This document shows positions 25,201 through 35,660 of a DNA stretch of 64,000 nucleotides, one piece after another. The position numbers and the translations under genes were made by a program. Each line of letters opens with the position of its first letter. The stretch's first letter is position 1. The DNA is from Capillidium heterosporum (taxonomy: Eukaryota; Entomophthoromycota; Entomophthoromycetes; Entomophthorales; Capillidiaceae): NCBI GenBank assembly GCA_016630905.1, contig WBMQ01000011.1, positions 1,178,001-1,242,000 on the forward strand, read 5' to 3'. Under the pieces are notes generated by a model. The model worked only from the letters and a program-made list of their open reading frames with translations. It did not search any database and was not told where the DNA came from.

Positions 25201-25478
25201 ACATCAGCGTCGATTTCTATTTGAGGGACCATCGTCACATGTTGCCCGACAAAGTCAAGAACCTGGAGCCATGCTGGTACGGTAGAGAATGTCGCAACCA
25301 ATCCAAGAACAACCACTTTGAACGGTTTTGGCATGCCAGTGAAAATATCACGGTAGCTGATAAGTCTAGCAATAATGGAGATGACGAAGGTAGCGAGAGC
25401 AAGTCGGATAATGAAAGCTACAATGAGGATGATGAGGAGGGAGATGAGGAGGATGACTATTCAGATGAAAGCGAATAA
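16276..25478 (+). CDS. chromodomain-ankyrin-WGR-PARP-PBZ protein, with three +1 frame breaks
   Basis: A poly(ADP-ribose) polymerase of about 2,876 aa, expected on chromatin. Exons: 16276-16288, 16333-16409, 16452-17116, 17156-17480, 17518-17761, 17807-17870, 17912-18598, 18638-18857, 18898-19367, 19408-19531, 19571-20082, 20123-20849, 20890-21965, 22007-22105, 22148-25478. Domains: chromodomain at about residues 14-57 (FEVHEVEEIL..., YLIRWAGFDEDENSWEP); Lys-rich linker; more than 15 ankyrin repeats at about 370-2000 (TPLHYSSRVGAYTCTKYLIE and similar); WGR at about 2190-2275; PARP regulatory helices; catalytic domain with H-Y-E triad (LLWHGSSLSNF with His near 2512, FGKGIYFGD, NEYIVYEPE); paired CxxC motifs (CHLC, CDTC); PBZ finger CWYGREC...HFERFWH at 25272-25334; acidic tail. 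Single extra bases at 17632, 18217 and 23567 must be skipped; doing so closes every phase exactly. Identity is certain; intactness depends on those sites. Confidence 0.92.
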
Positions 25479-28077
25479 TCTTTTTTGTTTTAATAAATAA
25501 CCACTATTATTTTAACTAGCTTTTATATATAGCCTTTTAGTAAAATACTAACTAAATAGTTTATTTCTGATATTTATACTATTTCCATTCCATCTATTTT
25601 CTATCTTCACAACAGCAGCTCAATCTTTTTCTACTTTTGAATATTAAAAAATAGGGTCATTTCCATCACTAATCACCTTAAATCCTTGTAGGAGTATCTA
25701 AAGTGACATGGCATGGCTATAGATAACCTAATATACGTAGAAATTATTTTCTGGATTTCATATCTATCATCTTGCAAAGTTAAAACAGTATACTTTGAGT
25801 GTACATATCTGTTCTAAAGTGACATTTTCCTACAACCTATCTTGTTATCTTTTAATCTCTATATAAAAACTACCTTTAAATCCTATATACGTTCTCTGAT
25901 ACTGTGCTTAAATAAAGTTCCAAACTATAGCTACCTATACAGTAGTATAACTAAAAATGAATTTGAAATTAGAGAATTAGATTCTATAGATGAAGTATTT
26001 AGTCTTTATTAATTCCTATACTATCAACTTATGTTAAAGTAACTTTATTATAGCAATATATTGCATTGTTAATCGGTTGATTTGAACTTTCTGATGAGAT
26101 ACAATTTGATAATAAGCGAAACTTTAACTTTATCATCCTCACCCTATCTTACTAATCTTAGTTGAGAATCAATAGTGTAAGGTCTTTAAATAAACTTTTA
26201 TATTTATTATATTTTGAGATCTTAAAGTTGTAATTCATATAGCAAGCTCTTTATTGTTTAACATTGGTTTTGGTACTTTTCATTTCTTATATAGCAACTT
26301 AATGTTCTATGCCTTCAGTATTTATTGAAAATATGCAGCTTCTATATCGAGTATAGTAATAATATAAAAGAAAGTACTGAATAGCTATAAATTCAACAAG
26401 TATAGTGGTATTATAAAGTTTAGAATTCTATTTAGGTATATTAGCCAAAACCTCAATTCTGATTAATAATTGCTTTAAGATAGTACATTAAAATATAATA
26501 AATAATTATATATAATTCTATACTTAAATATATACAAACATTTGATAATAGTATCTCAATTTTAGTATAGCTTGTAGCAAATAACTAGAGTTCATATTAT
26601 GTAAATTTTAGAGATAACTGGCCAATTTTACATTTAATCAGCACAAATATTTATAAATTCATTACATTTATTTTCAAATTACATTGGTTTGCTTTATAGG
26701 GCAAATCTTAATTATTGATTGTTTAATAGAAATTAGAAAACTATTTAATAAAATCTATCTAGTTTATCTTTTAAGACATCTGCCTATTTTCTAAAAGTAG
26801 ATAAAATAGAAAAAACTAAAAGATACTTTATATAATAATTTAAGTTTGATTTGGTAGTGTTGTATAATAAAGTATGCACTTTTAAGAATTTTAAAAACCT
26901 ATAAAACCTATTAAAATCTAGTTACATTATATAATTTCTAATAATGGGTCAATAATATCTCTTCATTATTAAATTCATTGGATATAGGTTGAAAGTTTGA
27001 ATTTTTACAATAATGCTATTGCTACTAAGTTTTCTAATTAGAAGATTGGGATTATAAAAGACTTGATATAAATACTTTATTAAAGCTAAATATATTTGTT
27101 ACTAATCAGGAAATAATATATTTATTTCAACCCTAATTTGATAAATGTAGGAACTATAAATTTAATTTATAGTAAGGTAAAAACTTAACAATTTAAAAAT
27201 TGATTTGAAGTTCTGTAGTTATATATAAAACATTAGGAGTTAAAAGAATGTAAAATTATATTTATTGCTAAAATGAATAAAACTATAAAATGGTACTTGT
27301 ATTTATTAGTAGAGAACTTATCAAATCCAATATTGATGAGTATGCTATAGGTAGAATAGGCAATAGTTTGTTATATAGTAGTAACTACCTGCTTTCAAAA
27401 TTTAAAGTATGTTTATCATATCAAATTTTAAAAGTCCATTACATCACAACCTTTAATTCAAAATTTCAAGTTTATTTGCTTCTGTTGTCAAATTTATATT
27501 TTAAAACTGTACTATCTTTCCAATATGAAAGTTTCCAAGCAATCAGATACAATTATAATCCCCAACAAAACCCTCCCACCTTCAGCTCTGAAGTTCGATT
27601 TGGAACAGACATGTATACCAGACTCAAGTATCCCCTTTCTGCCTCATGTTTACAGCAATAAACCTAACTGGTTTGATCCTTTCGTATACAGACAGTCAAG
27701 TATCGTAAAAATAGCAATCTAAACTTTCGATCGATCCTAAAGTTTGGTAAAAAAGGTTACGTCACAAGGTTAAGGGGCCTACAAAATTGCAATCCATACT
27801 AAACTTTACCTAACTGATGCTGCAAAAGAACTATAAAGTTGAAACTAGAATTCAACCTTATGTATATTTGGGGCTGCAAAAGGCATCTGAACTCAAACTA
27901 GTTAAACCGACAAGTATAAGGACAAAGGAAAAGGGGCTTTAATTTATACACCATATAACATAGGCTTACACGAAACAACTGTCGGTTCTAAACTTTGGAA
28001 GGCTTCTTTAACTTTTAATTATCTACCTTACAGAATTCCAATAATATACTACAAAAATAAGTCCAAGTCTAAGGTAG
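25479..28077. other. long AT-rich intergenic stretch
   Basis: About 2.6 kb of very AT-rich DNA with homopolymer-rich composition. The longest frames (27290-27661 and 27525-27722) show no recognisable domain and overlap in different frames. I see no gene or repeat structure here. Confidence 0.5.
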
Positions 28078-31000
28078 ATGCCGTTCTTAACGATAAGGGA
28101 AGCATTCAACGACGAGCCCAACTTTCAAGTGTCGGTAGAAAACTGTCAAAGCAAAGTCAACAAGGTATGGTCCAAACTCGATAAGTTTATCGCCAAGTTC
28201 AACAGCTTAGCTACTTGTTTACAAGGTAATATTATATATTTATATACTATGTATTTACACCTGTTTTTGTTCTAGAATTCCATCTAGCTACTAATGAGAT
28301 AACCAACAGTTTTACAGCTTTGAGTAGTGAGATTTTTAAAGAGGAATTGGATCGTAATAAAATAGGTACTGCTTTATCTAGCTTGTATTTAATCGCTATT
28401 ATACTAATTAATGGATCGTTTGCATTTTGATATGTAGATAAAACTAAAAAGGCGATCGATGTCATATTCAATACCCATACCGCTTTATTAAAAACCATGG
28501 AGAAGGAACTTATAGGTAGCTATATATACTTTTGGAATGTCGACTTACAGTTCAATACAATATAGATCCCATCCAAAATGTACATAATCGTATAAACGAT
28601 GAATTAAAAATGCGTAAATACAACTATGAGGAACAGCAGAAATCCTACGACCACCAAGCCAAAAACTACTCGGGACTTCTAAAATTCACTATGGACCCAC
28701 AGCTAGCCATGAAGCTGGTAGAAGAAACCCACCAACTGTACACAAGCCAGGTCAACCGATGTCAAAAGTATATGGATTGGATCGACTACCTCAACCAAAT
28801 CCAAACCGGCAGCGAAGTTTGGTGGATCAACAAACTGTGCCTGTTGGCCGATAAGTTGAGTAGGTGGCATCAGGATAATTTAACTTGCTTGAGGTCGGTA
28901 CAGCCAGTTATGGAGACCATGGGGGAACACTGCCAGCACGCTTTCAACAAGGATTTGAATTTGGACCTACCCCCCGAAAATTTGAATATGGCTGAAGCTA
29001 TATTTCGATCAGACCTTGTTAAATTTAGATCCAACCTGGGCTTATCCACTAGGGATCTTTTGGACACTACTATGTTGAAATGTACTATAGATTCTACCGC
29101 CGACAGCGATCAGAAGCAGGGATACCTGCTATATCAGTTGGAAGATCGAGGTTGGGATCGCGGATATTTCAAGTTGGATAAGAGTGGGATCTTGAACTTA
29201 ATACCTTCCAAGTTGAATGGCCAAACTATGGATTCGGTCGATTTGAACGCTTCGTCCATCAGTGATATCGACCACCCCCAACGGCATAATGTTATTCATG
29301 TAACTATGATGGGAATTGATAAGGTCTACCAACTCTACCTACAGTTTGAATCCACTAACGAGAAGCTGAGCTGGAAGAACAGCTTTTTAACGTATACTAA
29401 AGAGTCCAAGGAAAGCACCGTTATCGACTCGAGTAAATTCCACAACGAAGAGTTAAAGTTCAACAGCAATATCAACAACAACATATCGCCCAAATCCAGT
29501 GAGCTGACTTCAAGTTCCATATCCAACCCCTCGTTCACTAATTTAGACTCGCAGATGCTGGCCCGCAGCGTCAGCTTTGACAAGGAACACGTAAATTTGA
29601 AATCTAGCAACTCCATCAAATCGCACAGCAACCATAACAGCCTAGTGATTAACAATAAACACAGCGAAGTGAGCAGTAGGAGGGGTATGGACAACGACGT
29701 GCTGAGCACTCGAAGTTCCAATGGGGATGAGATGGTGATAAAGGTAGGACAGGTCTATATCTACGAGCAGAAGACCAAGCACAAGGATCCGTACTTGAGC
29801 CATCCCTCGACGAATGGAAGTTGGAAACGCATAATGTTCACCTTGAAATCCAATGGGTTGCTGTGTCAGTATAATGAGCACGATAAAACCTTGATAAGCA
29901 CGTTGGACCTCAAGTTACAGTCCAGGTTCAACATCCGACCTCTGGACGACAGTTACTTTTACGAGAAAGCGTGCTTCTTGATAGACAACCGGGACCAGAA
30001 CAAACAGTACTTTAAAGTATCGACCAAGGTGGAACGGGACGTCTGGCTATGTCTCATCAAAGGGTTCAGTCAACCAGAGATTTTGGGCAAGCTGTTACCT
30101 TTACCCAAGGTTTACCGCATCTCGCGAAGTTTTTGGTTACGAGTCATCGATGGCCGCAACTTCAATTCCACCAATGAAAACCTGTACTGTCAAGTCCTAC
30201 TAGATTCTCAACTCATCGCCTTCACCTCAACTAAATTTAAAACTTCGACTCCGTTCTGGAGGGAAGATTTCCTGTTTGACGATCTAGCCCAGTTCGAATT
30301 TGGAGTCACCATTAACGTTTTGAGTAGCAACAAGTATCAAAAGGACAGTAAAGTGGGACACTGCTTCATACCGGTGCGATCGATAAGGCCCGGAGAATTC
30401 TATGAGGGTTGGTACCCTATAGTCCAAGGGGATTCCAAAGGTCAGTCGGCGTTGAGCCAAATCGACAAGAAGAAAGGTTTGTCGTTGAACAACTTACATT
30501 CACCGTTCAACTCATCCTCCTCCTCGAGCTCCCAGAAGAACGGTGGATACGTCGCCGATTTACGACTGAAGTTGCGGTACGACGAGATCGTGGTCCTGAA
30601 ATCTAACGAATACTTGGCTCTTTTGGAATTAATCCTACAGTTCGACAACGATCTAGTTTATGATTTGGTAATTGGGCCTAAGCACTTGGACTGGGTAGCT
30701 GAAACATTGCTGAAAATCTACTGCGCCAAGCATCAATCCATTCAGTGGCTGAACTATTTAGCTGCCAAAGAGGTTAATGCAACCGAAGATGCCAATATAT
30801 TGTTCCGTGGCAACTCCATCTTGACAAAGGCTATCGACGCCTACATGAAGATGGTTGGATTACAGTATGTCGATGAAACTATTGGTGACATCATCCGCCA
30901 AGTGTGCAACGATAAAGTGGTATGTGAAGTCGATTCGGCCAAGTTGAACAAGCCGGAGGATGTCAAGTACCAGTGGAAGACTCTGTTTAGCTATGCCGAT

Positions 31001-31825
31001 CAAATATGGTTTGCCATTCAGAACTCTAAGAAGCAGTGCCCAAGAGAGTTGCGTTACTTCTTCAACCATCTGCGACAGCTGATAAGTGAAAAGTTTGACG
31101 GTGATAAAGAGCAGTTACTTATGAGTAGATACACCTGCGTCAGTGGCTTCATCTTTTTGAGGCTGTTCTGCCCAGCTGTACTCTCGCCCAAGCTGTTTGG
31201 GTTGGTACGAGGTAGGTTTTATATCTTTAGGGTATATACTGATATACAATTTAGAACACCCTGACCCCAAGACCCATAGAACTTTAACTTTACTGGCCAA
31301 ATCCTTGCAGTGTTTAGCCAACTTGGCTGATTTTGGAGTTAAGGAACCTTATATGGCTCAGATGAACAACTTTATAACGGTAACACATATCTGACAACTG
31401 GATCAACTTTTTAAGCTTTCTATTTTCTAGGACAACATGAACGACCTCATGGATTTCATCGACTACATAGCGGTAATATATTTTACATACCATGGCTAAC
31501 TTCCTACTTGCCAAAATTTTAGTCGCCACCGTCATCGGACATCAACCTTGTACAGAATAGGTACCCGTTGCCACCCCACCCTACTGGGTTCCACGCCCCA
31601 CTACCTCCCTATGTAATCGATCTGGACCGTGAGCTGTCCTTTTTGTGTGGTTACGTGACTAGGTACTCCAAACAGTTGAAGACAATAGCCAGCGACGCCG
31701 AAAATCGCCGAAGCCAGAGTGGCAAATTGGAGAAGTTGGTTACTGTGTGCAACGCCATTGAGTTTATGGTCAAAGACTGTCTCCAAGGAGGTGCTGAAGA
31801 GGTGACAGGGCTGATGGATTTCTAA
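28078..31825 (+). CDS. BAR-PH-PH-C2-RasGAP protein
   Basis: A Ras GTPase-activating protein expected to switch off Ras at curved or phosphoinositide-rich membrane. Exons: 28078-28225, 28276-28365, 28438-28515, 28551-31211, 31255-31379, 31431-31472, 31523-31825; 1,148 aa with all phases closing. Residues 1-230 are helical and resemble BAR domains of the ACAP/oligophrenin group ([40 protein letters not shown]). A first PH domain follows ([20 protein letters not shown], about 265-360), then a Ser/Asn-rich linker, a second PH domain (about 455-575), a C2 domain ([20 protein letters not shown], about 590-690) and the RasGAP domain (about 760-1050). [19 protein letters not shown] carries the arginine-finger loop and [17 protein letters not shown] the FLR motif that stabilises it. 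The start is the first ATG in phase with the BAR region. No frame breaks were seen. Which Ras protein it serves is unknown. Confidence 0.85.
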
Positions 31826-32021
31826 AATGAATAAAATTAACCATTTTTAACCCTAACTGTCTTTTGGTAGATGCCTAGTATTTTATGAAGCATATTGGTT
31901 TGCAACTGATATATTCGTTATACTACTTTTCAAAGGAAAATTTGTAGCTTTACTTTTAAAGAGAATGTAGTCCATCAAATAAATATAGAAAAATAAGTTC
32001 CATTTGTTTACTCAAACAAAA

Positions 32022-33303
32022 CTACAACTTGGACTGACTCTTGCGGAGCTGCTCGATGGCTTCAATGATCTCCTCGTCGATGAAGAAGTCGTAGACAAAT
32101 TCCTTGGTGCCCTTGATGACTGCATACTTTTCAAAGTCGGTGACTCCTTCCTTGCGTAAGAAGAGCTCGTCGATCAAGAAGTTACCACTATTAAAATAAG
32201 CTACCTCGTCAACTAGGGCTATATATTACCTGAAGGACTTGCTATCCTTTAAAAAGATCTTGTGAGCGGAATCGGAGATAATGTCGGTGTTTCTATTCAA
32301 AATAAGTACCGGTGCAGGAACTATTTTAGCTTACCTAGATTTGGCGTTATCATCAGCACCGTCTGCAGATAAACAAAACTTAGTTACAAAGTTGAATTGA
32401 ATTTTGGTTACCGATAACTTGGAGGGCGGAGGTTAAGATCATGGTTAAAGGCCACAGCGCGTTGACGGCGATACCTTCCCTACGTAGTTCACTGGACATA
32501 CCTAAAACGCACATCGACATACCGTACCTAAAATTTAGTAGGTAAGTATATGCATTCAAATAATTTAATAATTACTTAGCCATGGTGTAAGCAGTATGGT
32601 TTTCAAACCACTTGGCCTTCATGGAGAGGGGTGGGGATAGGTTGAGGATATGGGGGTTCTGGGATTTTTTCAAGTGCGGAATGGCATACTTTTCAAACAT
32701 AAATATCAAATATAAAGTGGTATAAAATAGTTACCTTGGAGACTAGCCAAGTACCTCTCGAGTTGATACTGTGCATCAAGTCGTACTTCTTGGCTGAAGT
32801 TTCTTCAGTGTCAGTCAAGCTGATGGCGGAGGCTAAATTCAGCACTTTGAAAATTTGCAAGCATGTCGAATAATTACCGTTGTTGACTAAGATATCAATA
32901 CCACCAAATTTGCTGACTGTCTTTTCAATAGCTTCCTTGACTTGGTCTTCGAACCGAATATCGCAGATTAAAGGGAGGGCTTTACCACCAGCTGCCTCAA
33001 CTTCTTCAGCAGCCGTGTAGATGGTACCGGGTAACTTGATATTTATTAGAATAAAATTTAGAATATCCTTACTTTGGGATGAGGGGTAGCAGTTTTAGCA
33101 GCAATGGCGACGTTAGCCCCATCTTTAGCACATCGTAAAGCTATAGCTTTACCGATACCTCTACATATAAAAATAAAAAGTTGAAGTTAGCTACCGCCTT
33201 GATATGTATTGAAATAATGGCTTGTAGGTTTGTAGCTGTGTTTAGTTTGGGATACCTACCTCGATGCCCCAGTTATGAAGACGGTTTTACCACGTAGACT
33301 CAT
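32022..33303 (-). CDS. short-chain dehydrogenase, HSDL2-like
   Basis: A Rossmann-fold short-chain dehydrogenase/reductase close to the catalytic part of hydroxysteroid dehydrogenase-like protein 2. Exons in reading order: 33303-33260, 33160-33073, 33034-32878, 32832-32735, 32688-32576, 32527-32412, 32362-32335, 32292-32230, 32187-32022; 290 aa, all phases closing. The NAD(P)-binding motif is TGASRGIG (about residues 10-17), followed by the HSDL2 hallmark AAKTATPHPKLPGTIYTAAE. Then come ILVNNASAISL, the catalytic region with ILNLSPP (Ser), YTMAK (Tyr and Lys of YxxxK) and the WPLTMI segment. The C-terminal SCP2 sterol-carrier domain of animal HSDL2 is absent: the protein stops after DFFIDEEIIEAIEQLRKSQS. 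Animal HSDL2 is peroxisomal or mitochondrial; the C-terminus KSQSKL resembles a type-1 peroxisomal signal only loosely (it ends SKL, preceded by a basic/polar stretch), which supports peroxisomal import. Substrate is unknown. Confidence 0.9.
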
Positions 33304-34105
33304 GACGTTTATGAAATTTGAAGAACTGTAAAGCTGCTTGAACTAGCTTTCGAAGTTTTTATAGGACGAATTAAGCCCCATGACGCTTGATTTGAATTTT
33401 GAAGGAGATGAAAGCCATTCCAATATTGACAGGTAGTAAGCGGGGTAAATTGACAGCCAGGAGATTTACCAGAGCACTTGTGATGCCCATACATCACGTT
33501 TTTACCTTAGTAGGATAGAATCCTTGGAGGTTTTAGTTAATTGATGACGTCTATTTAGTTAGTAATGGAATTAAAGCTGTATTGGTATCCGTATAGACCG
33601 GATATACTTGCACCGATTTTTAATCAAAGTTTGCCGTTAATTGCATTAAACGTTTTATTAGTTTTCCAATCCCGGCCTTTAGCTACGTTTCGTTAAGGAA
33701 TATATTAATTAAGTAATGGTATATCAGCATTTTCTTCATCACTTTGAGCAACATCTGAGTAAAACTCTCAAGGCTTAAACAATTTTCTGACCCAGCATCT
33801 CCTTATAAGACGATTTTAATGGGATATCAATAAGCTAAAAAGCAATTTTATATGCTCAGAAACATACTGTAATTGCATAGGCTTCGAACTCTCCATTTGC
33901 TTTAATAGATTCCAAATTAGCTGTGTTATTTTATAAACTATAATCTTAGTTACAATCCAAATAATTTGGAAATCCAATACCAACTTTTCCTAAATCACTT
34001 CAAGCAAAAGGAAGGCATTTTGAAATGACGTAAAAAAGGGGAATGCAATAACTTCAAAAGCTATAGAATGCAGAAACGCTTTATTAGGCACTAAGAAAAC
34101 GTAAA
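33304..34105. other. intergenic between divergent genes
   Basis: About 800 nt between the HSDL2-like gene and the orphan gene, which point away from each other. AT-rich, no gene recognised; it must carry both promoters. Confidence 0.5.
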
Positions 34106-34855
34106 ATGGCGACCGGAAATGACAGCTTGTGGAACAAAGCTTTAAGATTCGAACATGAAGAGGAAATCGAATACGACCAAATATTTGTCAATGACGATGA
34201 TGATAACAAGCTTTACAAGATTAGGGTATTTGGTGCCAAAGCTGAACTTTTCGAAATCCAAACCAACAATGCTAAAAGTAATGAACCACTCTTCACTTTG
34301 AAACTTGATATTCAAGGTAGAAGTACCGACAATGTAGTACCCTATTACAATCAGTCAGAAGCCTTCCAACCGGTTCCAATTCCAAACCCACCTCAAACTC
34401 CACACAAAACTTCGTCGGTTCAATTTAGTCCCTCTAACCAATTTCCACCCGCTGTAAAACTTTACTGTATCGACAACTTTAACTGGGAACTCCATATCTT
34501 TTCGCCAGGTGACCAAGTGTACAAGATCTACCTCTTTGATTTAAAAGTTGGTGGTGATACTGATAAATGTGAGATACAATTGCGACACCCCCAAGATGGA
34601 CTTTTGGTCAAGATATGCAAATTTAAAAAGAAATTTTTTAGTAGATCGAGTGCTAAGATTGAATTCTTTAATGGGATTACCTTACCTACCTTACAGTTAC
34701 TGATGTGTGCTTTGGCTTACTTTAGGTACTCGACGTACGGACAAGGTGTTACTATTAAGGGGAAGGACCCCGATTTCTATGAGGAAGCTATGTATTGGAA
34801 AGTAGTAGAGGATCGCAAGTTAGCTAGGAAAGAAGAGGAGAAGGAGGAGGAGTAG
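34106..34855 (+). CDS. uncharacterised 249-aa protein
   Basis: A single-exon frame with coding-like composition that I cannot assign to a family. It is acidic near the N-terminus (HEEEIEYDQIFVNDDDDNK) and ends in a charged tail (EEEKEEE). The middle is rich in alternating hydrophobic and charged residues typical of beta strands (LYKIRVFGAKAELFEIQ, WELHIFSPGDQVYKIYLFDL). A Pro-rich insert (PVPIPNPPQTP) separates two such halves. A hydrophobic helix (LPTLQLLMCALAYFRYSTYG) follows a GI.LP turn near the C-terminus. This overall plan, a beta-rich barrel with a late hydrophobic helix, faintly recalls tubby/LURP/scramblase-like folds, but there is no diagnostic motif. No signal peptide is visible. 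The length, the clean frame and the ATG context support a real gene; function is unknown. Confidence 0.7.
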   Translation: MATGNDSLWNKALRFEHEEEIEYDQIFVNDDDDNKLYKIRVFGAKAELFEIQTNNAKSNEPLFTLKLDIQGRSTDNVVPYYNQSEAFQPVPIPNPPQTPHKTSSVQFSPSNQFPPAVKLYCIDNFNWELHIFSPGDQVYKIYLFDLKVGGDTDKCEIQLRHPQDGLLVKICKFKKKFFSRSSAKIEFFNGITLPTLQLLMCALAYFRYSTYGQGVTIKGKDPDFYEEAMYWKVVEDRKLARKEEEKEEE

Positions 34856-35660
34856 AATTGAAGTTAAATGTAGGTTGTTGGAATAAAGTGTTATATTTTT
34901 GAAGCTCAGCATATTCCTATAATTAACTTTTATATAAGCTTTCTTGTTGCTATGATATACTTTTGAACTAATTAACTTCGTCAGTCTATTTACGAGTTTA
35001 TGGATAATATAATGGCGACTGCATATCTTTGATAAAGCTAAATATAAACCTTCATCAATCTTTAGATCAAGAATCCAGCATCCACCCACACCTTATTGCA
35101 AACTACATCTGAAAGTCCATTGGCCTACTATACCATTTTTGAAAAGAAGGGTAGGATGAAGGATAGCAGCCAAAGGGCAATTCAGTTAGTTTGTTGAAGT
35201 TTATCCAATATAAATTTAAAATAACAAAGGAAAGTGGTAATCATAACTACCATGTAAGTTAGGCTAATATCTATAACAGATAGGTGATAAGCTGTAACAG
35301 GAAGATTTTGCTAGTCATGAAAGCAATATTTAATTTTACAGGCCATTAAATTAAAATTCTCAGTAGCTGTAGAAGCAAATACAGTTGGAATTTTAGAAGG
35401 GAACTTTGATCCATTAAATTACAATAAATCATAAAATTAACAAGGCAGTAAAAGATAAGTATCGCTATAACTCACCTTTTATAAAATTCTACATATACAT
35501 ATAGTACTCCTACATTAAAATATATCAATATCAAACTAATATTCTCACTAAATTAAACACACTAAACCTTATACTTTAAAGTAAAATACATTTTAATTAA
35601 TGAGCTCGTTATACACTCTACCTAACCTACTATCAAACTACCCCATCTTTTGGAATATTC
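34856..35660. other. intergenic, convergent 3' flanks
   Basis: About 800 nt between the 3' ends of the orphan gene and the OS-9 gene. AT-rich; no gene, RNA or repeat recognised. Confidence 0.5.

Noticed and set aside
27290-27722. Overlapping frames of 123 and 65 codons in the AT-rich stretch
   Set aside because: No domain, poor codon bias, different frames over the same DNA; most likely chance.
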